NCBI RefSeq assembly: GCF_004297875.1
Contig: NZ_SCSK01000007.1
Span: 1-60,509 of the forward strand
Direction of reading: 5' to 3'
From: Pandoraea sp.
GTDB lineage: Bacteria > Pseudomonadota > Gammaproteobacteria > Burkholderiales > Burkholderiaceae
DNA length: 60,509 bases
Position numbers and translations under genes: made by a program. Shown piece after piece: positions 6,122 through 16,300 of the stretch. How positions within the stretch are numbered: the stretch's first letter is position 1; the number at the start of each line of letters is the position of its first letter. A model generated the notes under the pieces. That model saw nothing but the letters and a program-made list of their open reading frames with translations, searched no databases and was not told where the DNA came from.

Positions 6122-8885
6122 GTTCGCTTGCGGGAGACTGTGATTCGGCTGGCAACTCGCCCGGCCACGCGGCCACGTCCATCTCGGCCGGCATCGGTTC
6201 GATCGGCAAGCTCAGGATAAACCGCGCGCCGCGGCCGGCAAGATTCTCGGCCTTGATTTTACCGCCGTGCGCCTCGGCAATAGCCCGGCAAATTGCCAAC
6301 CCCAGCCCCACGCCCGGCTTGGCCGACTCGGTTTCACCGCGCGTGAACTTGTCGAATACGCGCGTCTCCATGCCCGGCGGCAGCCCCGGCCCATTGTCGG
6401 TAATGGTGGCCAGCACCTGGTCGCCGTCGCGCCGCACGTCGATGTCGATGCTCGAACCCGGCGGCGTGTACTTGGCTGCGTTCTCGAGCAAGTTGGTAAA
6501 CAAGCGTTCGAGCAGGACGGCGTCGAAATTGAGCAGCGGCAATCCCGGCGCCAGCATCACCTTGACGTGATGCCCGGCCAGCGGCAGCCGGCAAGCCCGC
6601 AGCGCCGTGCCGATCACTTCTTCGAGCATCTGCCATTGCTTGTTCAGCGGCACGCCGCCGGCCTGCAGGCGGGCCATGTCCAGCAGATTCGTGACCAGCC
6701 CGTTCATGCGCAGCGCTTCTTCGTGCAACGCGTCGATCAATTCGGCGCGCGTCTGATTCGGCAAGTGCTCGTCGCGCGCGAGCATGCTTGCAAAGCCCAC
6801 GATGGCGGTCAGCGGCGTACGCAGGTCGTGGGAAATCGCCGATAGCAGCGAATTGCGCAAACGCTCGGACTCCATATTGACCAGCGCGTCCTGAGCGATC
6901 TCGACGTAATGCACGCGCTCGAGCGCCAGGGCAATCTGCGCGGCAAACGTATCGAGCAGGCGCTGCTGCTCGGGCACCGCCAGCTGGCGGGCGTTCTGGG
7001 GCGCCAGCGCGAGCACGCCGCGTGTGCGCATCGGCGCGCGCAGCGGCACGTACAGCGCATCGGCCGCAGGCAACGTGTCGGTACCCATGCCGGCGGGCTT
7101 TTGCTGGTCGTATACCCATTGCGCGACATCCTCGTCCAGATGCGCCGGCAGATGGGCCGGATCGGCGTCCTCGACCGGCTGGCGCACCTTCCCGGCGCTG
7201 TCGGGCAGCAACACCGCGACCCTCGCCTGAAACACTTCGCGCACGTGGCGCTCGCCAATCTCCAGAATCTGTGCGGTCGTCAGCGCCGCGGCCAGTTCGC
7301 GCGCCATTGCATACATCGCCGCGGTGCGCCGCTCGCGCCAGGTCGCCACACGCGCCTGCAGATGCAGGCTGGTGGTCAGGTGACTGGTCACCAGCGCCAC
7401 CGTCAGCATCACCGCGAAGGTCAGCAGGTATTGGGTGTCCGAGACCGAAAACGAGAGTTTCGGCGGCACGAAAAAGAAGTCGAACGCCATCACGCTCAGA
7501 AACGAGATCAGCACGCTCGGCCCCCGCCCCAGGCGCAGGGCCGCCAGGATCACGCACAGCAAATACAGCATGACGACGTTCGACAGGTCGAGAAACGGCA
7601 CCAGCGTCGCGGCCACCAATGTCATCGCGCCGCACGCCGCCGCCGCCCAGCCATAAGCCCGCAGCGGGCTGCCCCACCTGGCTTGCGGCATTTCGCCAAA
7701 GAGGCCACTCTCGGCGCCCGCCTCCATCCTGGGCGTCTCAGGCGCGTGCTCGAGGTCGCGCCGAATCACATATACGTCGGATTCGGTCGACCGCTGCGCC
7801 AGCTGCTCCGACAAGGACTTGCGCCAGAATTGCCAACGCCGGCGGACGGACGACGCGCCGAGCACCAGCTTCGACACGTTACGCACCTGCGCATAGCCGA
7901 GCAGCGTCGCCGCCACGTCGGCGCCGTCGAGCGCAGTGGTCTCCGCGCCCAGCTCCTGAGCCAGCTTGAGCGCCCTGATCGCCGGCCCGCGGCGCGACGC
8001 CGGCAGGCGCTGCAGACGCGGCGTCTCCACATACACGGCGAGCCAGTCGGCCTTCAGGCTGGCGGCCAGCCTGGCGGCCGCACGCACCAGCGTGGCGGCC
8101 TCGGGCCCAGGGCCGACGCACACCAGCAAGCGCTCCCGCGCTTGCCACACGCGACTGATCGATTGGTCGGCGCGATACTCGCGCATCTGCGCGTCGACGC
8201 GATCGGCCGTGCGGCGCAACGCCAGCTCACGCAGCGCGATCAGGTTGCCCTTGCGAAAGAAATTGCGGATCGCGTTTTCTGCCTGGTGCGGCAGGTACAC
8301 CTTGCCCTCACGCAAGCGTTCGACCAACTCCTCGGGCGGCAGGTCGACCAGCTTGACTTCGTCGGCCAGATCGAACACCCGATCGGGCACCGTCTCCCAC
8401 ACGCGAATGCCGGTGATCTGCCCGACCACGTCATTGAGCCGTTCCAGGTGCTGCACGTTGACCGTGGTGTAGACGTCGATGCCGGCGCCGAGCAATTCCT
8501 CGACATCCTGCCAGCGCTTGAGATGACGCGAGCCCGGCAGGTTGCTGTGCGCCAGCTCGTCGATCAGCACCACCGCCGGATGGCGGGCCAGCGTCGCGTC
8601 CAGGTCGAATTCGCTCATGCGGCGGCCGCGATAATCGACCTGCCGGGGCGCTATCGACTCGAGCCCGTCGAGCAGTCGCGCGGTCTCTTCCCGCCCGTGG
8701 GTCTCGACGATCCCGACCACCACGTCGCCGCCCTCGTCGTGCAGTTTGCGCGCGGCCAGCAACATGGCATAGGTTTTCCCCACCCCGGCACAGGCGCCGA
8801 AAAATACCTTCAAATGCCCGCGCTGCTGCCTGGCTTCGTCACGCTGCAACTTGTCGAGCAGCTCATCCGGATCGGGGCGTTCCAT
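6114..8885 (-). CDS. kdpD: KdpD potassium/turgor sensor histidine kinase
   Basis: A 923-residue sensor. The N-terminal KdpD domain has the Walker A motif GACAGVGKT (30-38). It is followed by a universal-stress-protein-like domain (about 245-370), four closely spaced membrane helices (about 400-510), a GAF domain, the HisKA phospho-acceptor motif SAISHDLRTPLTAI, and the HATPase motifs NLLENAAKYT, DNGPGLP and GVGLGLAI. It phosphorylates KdpE at low external K+ or raised ionic strength. Length and order match the family. Overlap with kdpE shows coupling. Confidence 0.97.
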   Translation of the reverse strand: MERPDPDELLDKLQRDEARQQRGHLKVFFGACAGVGKTYAMLLAARKLHDEGGDVVVGIVETHGREETARLLDGLESIAPRQVDYRGRRMSEFDLDATLARHPAVVLIDELAHSNLPGSRHLKRWQDVEELLGAGIDVYTTVNVQHLERLNDVVGQITGIRVWETVPDRVFDLADEVKLVDLPPEELVERLREGKVYLPHQAENAIRNFFRKGNLIALRELALRRTADRVDAQMREYRADQSISRVWQARERLLVCVGPGPEAATLVRAAARLAASLKADWLAVYVETPRLQRLPASRRGPAIRALKLAQELGAETTALDGADVAATLLGYAQVRNVSKLVLGASSVRRRWQFWRKSLSEQLAQRSTESDVYVIRRDLEHAPETPRMEAGAESGLFGEMPQARWGSPLRAYGWAAAACGAMTLVAATLVPFLDLSNVVMLYLLCVILAALRLGRGPSVLISFLSVMAFDFFFVPPKLSFSVSDTQYLLTFAVMLTVALVTSHLTTSLHLQARVATWRERRTAAMYAMARELAAALTTAQILEIGERHVREVFQARVAVLLPDSAGKVRQPVEDADPAHLPAHLDEDVAQWVYDQQKPAGMGTDTLPAADALYVPLRAPMRTRGVLALAPQNARQLAVPEQQRLLDTFAAQIALALERVHYVEIAQDALVNMESERLRNSLLSAISHDLRTPLTAIVGFASMLARDEHLPNQTRAELIDALHEEALRMNGLVTNLLDMARLQAGGVPLNKQWQMLEEVIGTALRACRLPLAGHHVKVMLAPGLPLLNFDAVLLERLFTNLLENAAKYTPPGSSIDIDVRRDGDQVLATITDNGPGLPPGMETRVFDKFTRGETESAKPGVGLGLAICRAIAEAHGGKIKAENLAGRGARFILSLPIEPMPAEMDVAAWPGELPAESQSPASEHE

Positions 8886-8921
8886 GAAGTCATGTAATGA
8901 GAAAGGGGCCGGGCACGCGGA

Positions 8922-9509
8922 CTAACCGGCCGGTTTCGCGCTGAGCGCGTCGAGCGCGAGATTCAACGCCAGCACATTGACCGTCGGCTCGCCCAGTATG
9001 CCCAACTGCCGTCCCGCCGTATAGCGCCGGATCAGCGCCTGCACCTCGCTCAAGGGCAACCGTCTGGCGCGGGCCACGCGAGCGGCCTGATAATCGGCCG
9101 CGGCGGGGCTGATCTGCGGATCGAGACCACTGCCGGAGGCGGTCACCAGATCCACCGGTACCGGGGCCGTATTGCCGGGATCGGCCGCGCGCAGCGCCGC
9201 GATGCGCGCTTGCGCGGCCGCCACCAGCGCGGGGTTCAGCGGCCCTTCATTGGAGCCGCCCGAGGCGTCGCCGTTGTAGGGCATCGGCGCGGTCGCCGAA
9301 AGTCGCCCCCAGAAGTAGCCGGGTTGATCAAAATTTTGACCGATCAACGCCGAGCCGATCGGCTGCCCGTCGCGGTATATCAGGCTGCCTGCGGCCTGCC
9401 GCGCAAATGCCGCACGGCCGATGCCGGTTATCAGCAGCGGATACAGCACGCCTGTGAGCAAGCTCAACGCGACGAACAGCGTCGCCATCGGTCGCCAGAG
9501 AGTTTTCAT
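8922..9509 (-). CDS. kdpC: KdpC subunit of the K+-transporting ATPase
   Basis: A 195-residue subunit with one N-terminal membrane helix ([32 protein letters not shown]) and a periplasmic domain. It carries the landmarks [33 protein letters not shown] and [12 protein letters not shown]. KdpC stabilises the KdpFABC complex and is proposed to aid K+ or ATP affinity. It lies 25 bases after kdpB and 36 before kdpD. Confidence 0.97.
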   Translation of the reverse strand: MKTLWRPMATLFVALSLLTGVLYPLLITGIGRAAFARQAAGSLIYRDGQPIGSALIGQNFDQPGYFWGRLSATAPMPYNGDASGGSNEGPLNPALVAAAQARIAALRAADPGNTAPVPVDLVTASGSGLDPQISPAAADYQAARVARARRLPLSEVQALIRRYTAGRQLGILGEPTVNVLALNLALDALSAKPAG

Positions 9510-9534
9510 GTGAATTCCTAAGCGGGTGCAAAAA

Positions 9535-11649
9535 TCACGTCAAGCCAAACAGGCTCAACACCATGTCGATCAGTTTGATGCCAATGAACGGCACGACGAT
9601 GCCGCCCAGGCCATAGATCAGCAGATTGCGGCGCAGCAGCGTGGTCGCGCCCAACGGCCGGTAGACCACGCCCTTGAGTGCCAGCGGGATCAGGAAAATG
9701 ATCACGAGCGCATTGAAAATCACCGCCGACATGATGGCCGAGGCAGGGCTCGCCAGATGCATCACATTGAGCGCATTGAGTTGCGGATAAGTGGTGGCGA
9801 ACGCCGCCGGAATGATGGCGAAATACTTCGCCACATCATTGGCGATGCTGAAAGTCGTCAGGCTGCCGCGTGTCATCAGCATCTGCTTGCCGATCTCGAC
9901 GATTTCAATCAGCTTGGTCGGATTCGAATCGAGGTCGACCATGTTCCCGGCTTCCTTGGCCGCCTGCGTGCCGGTATTCATCACCACCGCGACATCGGCC
10001 TGCGCGAGCGCCGGCGCGTCGTTGGTGCCATCCCCGGTCATCGCCACGAGCTTGCCCTCGGCCTGGTGCTGGCGAATCGTAGCCAGCTTGGCCTCGGGCG
10101 TGGCCTCGGCCAGGAAGTCGTCCACCCCGGCCTCGGCGGCAATCGCGGCGGCGGTCAGGCGGTTGTCGCCCGTCACCATGATTGTCTTGATCCCCATGCG
10201 GCGCAGTTCGGCAAAGCGCTCCCGGATACCGCCCTTGACGATATCCTTGAGCTCGATCACGCCAAGCACGCGCGCACCTTCCTCGGTGTGCTCAGCCACC
10301 ACCAGCGGCGTGCTGCCGCGCCGCGCCACGTCGTCGACCGCCGCCGCCACCGGGCCCGGATAAGTGCCGCCGGCCGCCAGCACGTATTGGCGTACGGCGT
10401 CGGCCGCTCCCTTGCGGATCCTGCGCTCGGCCAGATCGACGCCGCTCATGCGCGTTTGCGCCGTAAACGGGATGAACACGGCATGCAGCGCGTTCATTTC
10501 CCGCTGCCGCAAATTGAAGCGCTGCTTGGCCAACACGACGATACTGCGCCCTTCGGGGGTTTCGTCGGCAAGCGAGGCCAACTGGGCGGCATCGGCCAGC
10601 GCTTGCTCGGTCACGCCCGGGGCCGGAAAAAATCCGGATGCCTGGCGATTGCCCAGCGTGATCGTGCCGGTCTTGTCCAGCAACAGCACATCGACGTCGC
10701 CAGCGGCTTCTACCGCCCGCCCGGATGTGGCGATCACGTTCGATTGCATCATGCGGCTCATGCCGGCCACGCCAATGGCCGATAGCAGCCCGCCGATGGT
10801 GGTCGGTATCAGGCACACGAGCAACGCGACCAACACAGTGATCGTCACCGGCGCACCCAGCCTGGTGACTTCGACACTGAACAGCGAGAACGGCAGCAGC
10901 GTGGCCGTGGCCAGCAGCAGCACGATCGTCAAGGCCACCAGCAGAATGGTCAGGGCGATCTCATTGGGCGTCTTTTGGCGCTTGGCGCCCTCGACCATGG
11001 CGATCATGCGATCAAGGAACGATTCGCCGGGATTGGCCGTCACGCGCATCACCAGCCAATCGGACAGCACGCGCGTGCCACCGGTCACCGCCGTGAAATC
11101 GCCGCCCGACTCTCGGATCACCGGCGCCGATTCGCCGGTGATGGCGCTCTCGTCGATCGATGCGACACCGTCGATGACTTCACCATCGGCCGGCATCGTA
11201 TCGCCCGCCTCGACCAGCACGCAATCGCCTTTGCGCAGGCTGGCGCTGTCGATCATCATAATTTCATCGTCGCGCGCGGCACCATTGATCTTCTTGGCCG
11301 GAACGTTCTTCTTGGCGTGCCGCAGCGAAGCCGCCTGCGCCTTGCTGCGGCCCTCGGCCAGCGCCTCGGCGAAATTGGCGAACAGCACCGTGAACCACAG
11401 CCACAGGGCCACCGCGAGAATAAAGCCGGACGACGCCTCGCCACGGCCGGCGATGGCCATGCCCAGCAGCGCCGTGGTCAGGATGCTGCCGACAAAGACG
11501 ACAAACATCACCGGATTACGGGCTTGCACCCGCGGGTCGAGTTTGCGGAACGAATCGACGACTGCGGCACGCAAGATCGACGCATCGAACATGGCGCGCG
11601 CAACGGACTTCGACGGCAGCGTGGCACCCGTCGTGGATGATTGATTCAT
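9535..11649 (-). CDS. kdpB: KdpB ATPase subunit (P-type ATPase)
   Basis: The 704-residue catalytic subunit. The phosphorylated aspartate is D325 in DKTGTIT. The actuator motif TGES is at 171-174, and its serine corresponds to the inhibitory phosphorylation site known in Escherichia coli KdpB. The hinge motif [12 protein letters not shown] is present, as is the [22 protein letters not shown] stretch typical of KdpB. Membrane helices occur near 50-95, 230-290 and 590-704. It follows kdpA after 14 bases and has GAGTGTC upstream of its ATG. Confidence 0.97.
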   Translation of the reverse strand: MNQSSTTGATLPSKSVARAMFDASILRAAVVDSFRKLDPRVQARNPVMFVVFVGSILTTALLGMAIAGRGEASSGFILAVALWLWFTVLFANFAEALAEGRSKAQAASLRHAKKNVPAKKINGAARDDEIMMIDSASLRKGDCVLVEAGDTMPADGEVIDGVASIDESAITGESAPVIRESGGDFTAVTGGTRVLSDWLVMRVTANPGESFLDRMIAMVEGAKRQKTPNEIALTILLVALTIVLLLATATLLPFSLFSVEVTRLGAPVTITVLVALLVCLIPTTIGGLLSAIGVAGMSRMMQSNVIATSGRAVEAAGDVDVLLLDKTGTITLGNRQASGFFPAPGVTEQALADAAQLASLADETPEGRSIVVLAKQRFNLRQREMNALHAVFIPFTAQTRMSGVDLAERRIRKGAADAVRQYVLAAGGTYPGPVAAAVDDVARRGSTPLVVAEHTEEGARVLGVIELKDIVKGGIRERFAELRRMGIKTIMVTGDNRLTAAAIAAEAGVDDFLAEATPEAKLATIRQHQAEGKLVAMTGDGTNDAPALAQADVAVVMNTGTQAAKEAGNMVDLDSNPTKLIEIVEIGKQMLMTRGSLTTFSIANDVAKYFAIIPAAFATTYPQLNALNVMHLASPASAIMSAVIFNALVIIFLIPLALKGVVYRPLGATTLLRRNLLIYGLGGIVVPFIGIKLIDMVLSLFGLT

Positions 11650-11663
11650 GACACTCCTCAGAT

Positions 11664-13469
11664 TCAGTGCACGCCGAGCATCTGCAAATGCTCAGCGATC
11701 GGGCCCAGGGCCAGGGCCGGCACATACGTCAACGCGCCGACCAACAGCAGCGTGCCCAGCAGCAGCACGACGAACAGCGGCCCATGCGTGGGCAAGGTGC
11801 CGCTCGTCGGGGCGATGCGCTTCTTGCGCGCGAGCGCGCCGGCCATCGCCAGCACCGGCACGATCACCCACATGCGGCCGAACCACATCGCGATTGCCAG
11901 CGTCACGTTATAGAAAGGCGTATTGGCCGACAGGCCCGCGAATGCGCTGCCGTTGTTGTTGGCGGCCGAGCTGAAGGCGTACAGGATTTCCGAAAAGCCG
12001 TGCGTGCCCGGGTTGGCCACGCCGGCCTTGCCGGCACCGACCAGCACGGCAAGCGAGGTGCCGAGCAACACCAGCAGCGGCGTCATCAGGACGGCCACCG
12101 ACACCATCTTCATTTCGAACGACTCGATTTTCTTGCCGAGGTACTCCGGCGTGCGGCCGATCATCAGTCCGGCCACGAAAACCGCCAGCATGGCGAACAC
12201 CAGCATGCCGTAGAGCCCCGAGCCGACGCCGCCGAAAATCACCTCGCCCAGCTGGATCAGCAACAGCGGCACCATGCCGCCCAGCGGCGTGAACGAGTCA
12301 TGCATGCCGTTGACCGCGCCGCACGATGCGGCCGTCGTCACGGTGGCGAACAGGCCCGTGTCGACGATGCCGAAACGCGCTTCCTTGCCCTCCATATTGC
12401 CGCCCGGCTGCAACGCGCTGACGCTCTGATCGGCGCCGGCCGCGCTCAACAGCGGATTGCCGGCCTGCTCCGCGCTGATCGTCAGACAGGCCGCGCCGGT
12501 AAACGCGATCGTCATCGCCGCCAGAATCGCCAGGCCCTGACGCCTGTCGCCGATCATGCGGCCCAGCGTATGGCATAAGCCGGCCGGGATCAGGAAAATC
12601 GCCAGCATCTCCAGAAAGTTGGACAGCGGCGTCGGGTTCTCGTACGGGTGCGCTGAATTTGCGTTGAAGAAGCCGCCTCCGTTGGTACCGAGCATCTTGA
12701 TCGCCTCCTGCGAGGCGACCGGTCCCATCGGCAATAGCTGCGTGCCCGTCACCGCCGGCGTGCTGACCGGTTTGCCCGCGGCATCGAGCACGGGGTTGCC
12801 GGCCGCGTCCAATTTCGGCTGGTCGTAATGCGTGGCCTGCAACGTCGACACCGTCTGGTATCGATCGAAGTTCTGAATCACGCCCTGACTCATCAGCAGC
12901 ACAGCCAGCCCGATCGACAGCGGCAGCAGGATATATGCGGTGATACGCGTCAGATCGACCCAGAAGTTGCCGATGGTCTGCACCGTATGGCGGGCGAAGC
13001 CGCGAATCAACGCGATCACCACGGCTATCCCGGTCGCGGCGGAGAGGAAATTCTGCACCGCCAGACCGAGCATCTGCGTGAGGTAAGTCATGGTGGTCTC
13101 GCCGCTATAGCCCTGCCAATTCGTGTTGGTGACGAAACTCACCGCTGTATTGAACGACGAATCGGGGCTGATGGACCCCAGGCCTTGCGGATTGAGCGGC
13201 AGCCAGCCCTGCCAGCGCTGCAGCACATAGACGGCCAGCGCCCCCAGCGCGTTGAAGCCGATCAGCGCAACCGCATAGACGCGCCAGTTCATCTCCTGCG
13301 TCGGATCGATGCCGCAGGCGCGGTACAGGCCGCGCTCGAAGCCGCCGAACCAGCGATTGACGCGCGACTCGCCGCCAATCACTGCCGCCATGTAGGCGCC
13401 CAGCGGCTTGGCGAGCGTCAGCAGCACCAGCAGATAAGCGCCGAGTTGCAACCATGCGTTAGTCGTCAT
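11664..13469 (-). CDS. kdpA: KdpA potassium-binding channel subunit
   Basis: A 601-residue superfamily-of-K-transporters subunit. The four selectivity-filter loops are recognisable: [41 protein letters not shown] and [11 protein letters not shown]. The ATG at 13469 ([14 protein letters not shown]) is chosen because GGAGAAAC lies upstream and it overlaps the kdpF stop by four bases. The longer open frame upstream simply reads through kdpF and the preceding microprotein in another phase. Confidence 0.97.
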   Translation of the reverse strand: MTTNAWLQLGAYLLVLLTLAKPLGAYMAAVIGGESRVNRWFGGFERGLYRACGIDPTQEMNWRVYAVALIGFNALGALAVYVLQRWQGWLPLNPQGLGSISPDSSFNTAVSFVTNTNWQGYSGETTMTYLTQMLGLAVQNFLSAATGIAVVIALIRGFARHTVQTIGNFWVDLTRITAYILLPLSIGLAVLLMSQGVIQNFDRYQTVSTLQATHYDQPKLDAAGNPVLDAAGKPVSTPAVTGTQLLPMGPVASQEAIKMLGTNGGGFFNANSAHPYENPTPLSNFLEMLAIFLIPAGLCHTLGRMIGDRRQGLAILAAMTIAFTGAACLTISAEQAGNPLLSAAGADQSVSALQPGGNMEGKEARFGIVDTGLFATVTTAASCGAVNGMHDSFTPLGGMVPLLLIQLGEVIFGGVGSGLYGMLVFAMLAVFVAGLMIGRTPEYLGKKIESFEMKMVSVAVLMTPLLVLLGTSLAVLVGAGKAGVANPGTHGFSEILYAFSSAANNNGSAFAGLSANTPFYNVTLAIAMWFGRMWVIVPVLAMAGALARKKRIAPTSGTLPTHGPLFVVLLLGTLLLVGALTYVPALALGPIAEHLQMLGVH

Positions 13470-13558
13470 GCGAGTTTCTCCGGCCAAAACAGCGCATAAA
13501 CGAGATACACAAGCAGCAGCAACGTGAGTGTGCCGCTGATCAAATACATCCAGTTCAT
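13466..13558 (-). CDS. kdpF: KdpF small stabilising subunit
   Basis: A 30-residue single-helix membrane peptide, [20 protein letters not shown] followed by [10 protein letters not shown]. The YLVYAL..PE.. ending is the KdpF signature. It overlaps kdpA by ATGA and itself starts inside the stop of another 30-residue gene, so the three are translationally chained. Confidence 0.92.
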   Translation of the reverse strand: MNWMYLISGTLTLLLLVYLVYALFWPEKLA

Positions 13559-13647
13559 CGCTTGCCCTCCGCGCTGCCAAACAGCGCCACCAGCCAAACG
13601 GTGAGCGCTGCGAAGAGCACCAGTAAGCCGAGATAGATCCAGTCCAT
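13555..13647 (-). CDS. 30-residue membrane microprotein upstream of kdpF
   Basis: An unannotated-length frame of 30 codons: [20 protein letters not shown] then [10 protein letters not shown], stop at 13555-13557. It is one hydrophobic helix with a short charged tail, and its start MDW.YL mirrors MNWMYL of KdpF. Its stop overlaps the kdpF start (CGATGA), and AAGG lies just before its ATG. It is the first gene after the KdpE-like operator, so it must be on the kdp transcript. It resembles a duplicated KdpF-like helix, and a role in the Kdp complex is inference. Confidence 0.75.
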   Translation of the reverse strand: MDWIYLGLLVLFAALTVWLVALFGSAEGKR

Positions 13648-13745
13648 AGCCTTGTCCACGTTTCTCGATAAGCGGTCGACACAGCAGCCCACGCAACTCG
13701 GCAAATGGGTCGCCACGACCAATGTCAGGACGATATCGAGCCAGG

Positions 13746-13799
13746 CGTAAAGATAGGGATAATTTCGACGGGCGCGGCGTAAAAAAGCCGTAAACGCCG
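13746..13799 (-). promoter_or_regulatory. kdp promoter region with KdpE-like operator
   Basis: On the minus strand TTTACG occurs at 13794-13789 and again at 13783-13778, 11 bp apart, inside a T-rich stretch (GTTTACGGCTTTTTTACGCC). This matches the layout of the E. coli KdpE site, two TTTA-type half sites one helical turn apart. A third TTTACG is at 13751-13746. Possible -10 elements (TATCCC/TATCTT) lie about 17 bases after the second copy. The whole 13648-13824 gap otherwise holds no gene. Confidence 0.55.
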
Positions 13800-13824
13800 G
13801 AGACCGGCCAGACGCGGCCCGGCG

Positions 13825-14406
13825 TTACAGCGCCACTAGCGCATCGAGCAGCGCCGCGTAATCGCCGGCGCCGGGGGCGCTGTTATCGAAATGAAGGAGT
13901 TCAGGATAGGTAACCGCGTCGGGCGCGAATCGCCGCTGGCGATATTCGTCCCAATGCGCCAATTTATAGGCGTCATGCGGATTGCCGCGGGCGCTGATGC
14001 GCGCGCGTGCCAGCGCCTCGGGCAAATGGACCCACAGCACCCGCCATCGCACGTCGGCCCCGATGCCCAGCCAGGCACGATCGAACAGCTGGCGATTCTT
14101 GATTTCTCGCGACAGGGGCCCGACCACCAGGACGTTCACGCCAAGAGTCAGATTCTCGCGGGCGGTGTCGAGCAGGCCGGCATACTCCGGGTCGCGCAGC
14201 AACCGCAGGTAGGTCGGGCTGTCGCGATCGTTCGGGTCGCCGGTCAATGCGCCCATCACCGCGGCGCTGTAATTGCCGTACAGGGTGTCCTTGTCAAGCA
14301 GGCAAAAGGATTCGCCGGTTCGCTGCATCAGCGGGCCGATCAGGCGCTTGGCCAGCGTCGTCTTGCCGGTGCCGGCGTGGCCGCAAAAGAAGACGAGCCG
14401 AGCCAT
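13825..14406 (-). CDS. AAA-family P-loop ATPase / putative kinase
   Basis: A 193-residue protein with Walker A GHAGTGKTT at 9-17 and a Walker-B-like VNVLVVGPLS near residue 92. LLDKDTLYGNY near residue 37 matches the acceptor-binding region of small kinases of the shikimate/gluconate kinase fold. The substrate cannot be told from sequence. It follows the cnoX-like gene after eight bases on the same strand and is probably co-transcribed. Confidence 0.75.
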   Translation of the reverse strand: MARLVFFCGHAGTGKTTLAKRLIGPLMQRTGESFCLLDKDTLYGNYSAAVMGALTGDPNDRDSPTYLRLLRDPEYAGLLDTARENLTLGVNVLVVGPLSREIKNRQLFDRAWLGIGADVRWRVLWVHLPEALARARISARGNPHDAYKLAHWDEYRQRRFAPDAVTYPELLHFDNSAPGAGDYAALLDALVAL

Positions 14407-14414
14407 GGCGAGGC

Positions 14415-15263
14415 CTAATTCAGCGCGCTGGCCAGCTTGCGGCGCCAGGCGGCGACCCGCTCGGGCTCGCCCATCAGGTCGAACACCGACAACATCGTCT
14501 TGCGCGCCGCGTCGTCGCCGAAACCGCGGTCGCGCTGCACGATCGCCAGCAACTGCTCGAGCGCCGGCTCGAATTCGCGCGCGGCGATATGGCGATTGGC
14601 CAGGTCGAATCTGGCCTGCAAATCGTCCGGGTGAGCGGCCACGCGCTGCGCCAGGGTGGCCGGATCGGGCAAGGCTTCGGCCTGCTCGGCAGCCGAGAGC
14701 TGCGTCTGCAGCGCGGTAAAGCGAGCATCGTAACCGCCGGTGATCTTCGGCGACAGTAGGGCGATCTCTTGCCGGGCGGCGTCGAGCCTGTCCTGATTCA
14801 ACAACAGTTCGATCAAATCGAGCCGAGCCTCGTCATGCCCCGGATCGAGCGCCAAGGCCGCCTGCAGCGCTTCCAGTGCGGTCTCGGGGTCGCCGTCGGC
14901 AAGCGCCGCCTTGGCCCGGCGACGCTCGATTTCACTGGGGTCGGGCACCAGGCGGTCGAGGAAAGCGCGCAGCTGCCCCTCCGGTAAAGCGCCGACGAAT
15001 TGATCGACCATCGCGCCGTCGACGAATGCCGCGACAAAGGGGATGCTGCGTACGCCGAAGCGCATCGCCAGTTCCTGATTTTCGTCGGAATTGATCTTGA
15101 CCAGTTTCCAGCGCCCGCCGTCCGCCGCTTCGAGTTTTTCCAGCAGCGGGCCGAGCGCCCGGCAGGGGCCGCACCATGGCGCCCAGAAATCCACCAGCAC
15201 CGGAACCCGATGCGACGCTTCGATCACGTCGATTTCAAAATTGGCTTGATTGGTATCGATCAT
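14415..15263 (-). CDS. cnoX: CnoX/YbbN thioredoxin-TPR co-chaperone
   Basis: A 282-residue protein. The thioredoxin fold (1-110) carries WAPWCGPC, a canonical CxxC. E. coli CnoX has SxxC, so this version could be redox-active. The cis-proline segment is VRSIPF. The C-terminal part (about 125-282) consists of YbbN-type TPR helices: GDPETALEALQAALALDPGHDEARL and so on. Family members act as holdases that protect proteins from hypochlorous acid and hand them to GroEL. The ATG at 15263 (MIDTNQANFEID) has GGAG eight bases upstream. Confidence 0.88.
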   Translation of the reverse strand: MIDTNQANFEIDVIEASHRVPVLVDFWAPWCGPCRALGPLLEKLEAADGGRWKLVKINSDENQELAMRFGVRSIPFVAAFVDGAMVDQFVGALPEGQLRAFLDRLVPDPSEIERRRAKAALADGDPETALEALQAALALDPGHDEARLDLIELLLNQDRLDAARQEIALLSPKITGGYDARFTALQTQLSAAEQAEALPDPATLAQRVAAHPDDLQARFDLANRHIAAREFEPALEQLLAIVQRDRGFGDDAARKTMLSVFDLMGEPERVAAWRRKLASALN

Positions 15264-15339
15264 GCATGCTCCATTGCCTTGCAACACAATAATTCAAAGC
15301 TGCCGTTGCGCAATCCGGCCGATGCCACTGCGTCGCCCG

Positions 15340-16221
15340 TCAGCGGCGCTCCGGCAGCGGGATCCATTCGGTCTCGCCGGGCACCTGCCCCATGCGCTGC
15401 GCCTGCCAGTCGGCCTTGGCCGCTTCGATGCGCGCGCGATCGGACGAGACGAAATTCCACCAGATGTAGCGCTCGCCGTCGACTGGCTCGCCACCCAGCA
15501 ACATCAGGCGCGCCGCGCGGCCGGGGGCCGCCGTGACAGTCACGCTCAGGCCGGGCGCGAGCACACCCAGGCGCTGCGGCGGCAGCGCCCGGGCGTCGAC
15601 CGTCACGTCGCCATCGACCACATAGAGGCCTCGCTCGGCATGCTCGGGCGGCACTTCGAACGATGCTCCCGCCTGCATCTCGACGGCCACGTACAGCGTG
15701 CCGGAAAAAACCCGCACAGGCGATTGCCTGCCGTAGGCGTTGCCGGCGATCACGCGCAGGCGCACCCCTGGCAGATCGATCTCGGGCAGAGTTGCCGCCG
15801 GATGATGCGAGAATGCAGGTTCGGTTTGTTCGTCCGCGCGCGGCAGCGCGACCCAGGTCTGAATGCCGTGCACCGGCCCGCCCGACTCACGCACATCGGC
15901 CGGCGTGCGCTCGGAATGCACGATGCCGCGCCCGGCAGTCATCCAATTGACATCGCCCGGGCGGATACGCTGCTCGCTGCCCAGGCTGTCGCGGTGCATG
16001 ATTTCGCCCTCGAACAGATACGTGACCGTCGCCAGACCGATATGCGGATGCGGGCGCACGTCCATGCCCTGCCCCGCACTCAGCGTGGCAGGCCCCATAT
16101 GATCGAAGAAAATGAATGGCCCGACCGTCTTGAAAGGCATGCCGGGCAACGAGCGCTGCACGGTAAATGCGCCGATGTCGCTAGTATGAGGCTTGAGCAC
16201 GGCCAGAAAAGGTTGTGTCAT
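15340..16221 (-). CDS. Pirin family protein
   Basis: A 293-residue bicupin. The metal-binding N-terminal cupin shows HPHIGLATVTYLFEGEIMHRDS with the H.H and E/H ligands near 58-104, and the conserved NWMTAGRGIVHSE segment follows. The C-terminal cupin covers about 175-270. Some pirins are quercetin dioxygenases; others modulate transcription or redox signalling. The Shine-Dalgarno GGGAGC precedes the ATG. It diverges from greB with 79 bases between. Confidence 0.9.
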   Translation of the reverse strand: MTQPFLAVLKPHTSDIGAFTVQRSLPGMPFKTVGPFIFFDHMGPATLSAGQGMDVRPHPHIGLATVTYLFEGEIMHRDSLGSEQRIRPGDVNWMTAGRGIVHSERTPADVRESGGPVHGIQTWVALPRADEQTEPAFSHHPAATLPEIDLPGVRLRVIAGNAYGRQSPVRVFSGTLYVAVEMQAGASFEVPPEHAERGLYVVDGDVTVDARALPPQRLGVLAPGLSVTVTAAPGRAARLMLLGGEPVDGERYIWWNFVSSDRARIEAAKADWQAQRMGQVPGETEWIPLPERR

Positions 16222-16258
16222 ATCGAGCTCCCGGAGGCGAGGATTGTAAACCGCATCC

Positions 16259-16264
16259 TATAAT
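16259..16264 (+). promoter_or_regulatory. Probable -10 element of greB
   Basis: A perfect TATAAT lies 37 bases before the greB ATG in the 79-base divergent gap. No convincing -35 hexamer stands 16-18 bases upstream, so only the -10 is called. Confidence 0.45.
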
Positions 16265-16300
16265 TGTTCAGTCAGCCGTTGAATTGCAAGCCCGGACACC

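Noticed and set aside
6909..8897. 662-residue plus-strand open frame
   Set aside because: It lies wholly antisense to kdpD, shows no motif, and reflects high third-position GC of the real gene.
13470..13682. Extended N-terminus for KdpA
   Set aside because: The extra 71 residues read through kdpF and the upstream microprotein out of frame. The family start and ribosome binding site are at 13469.
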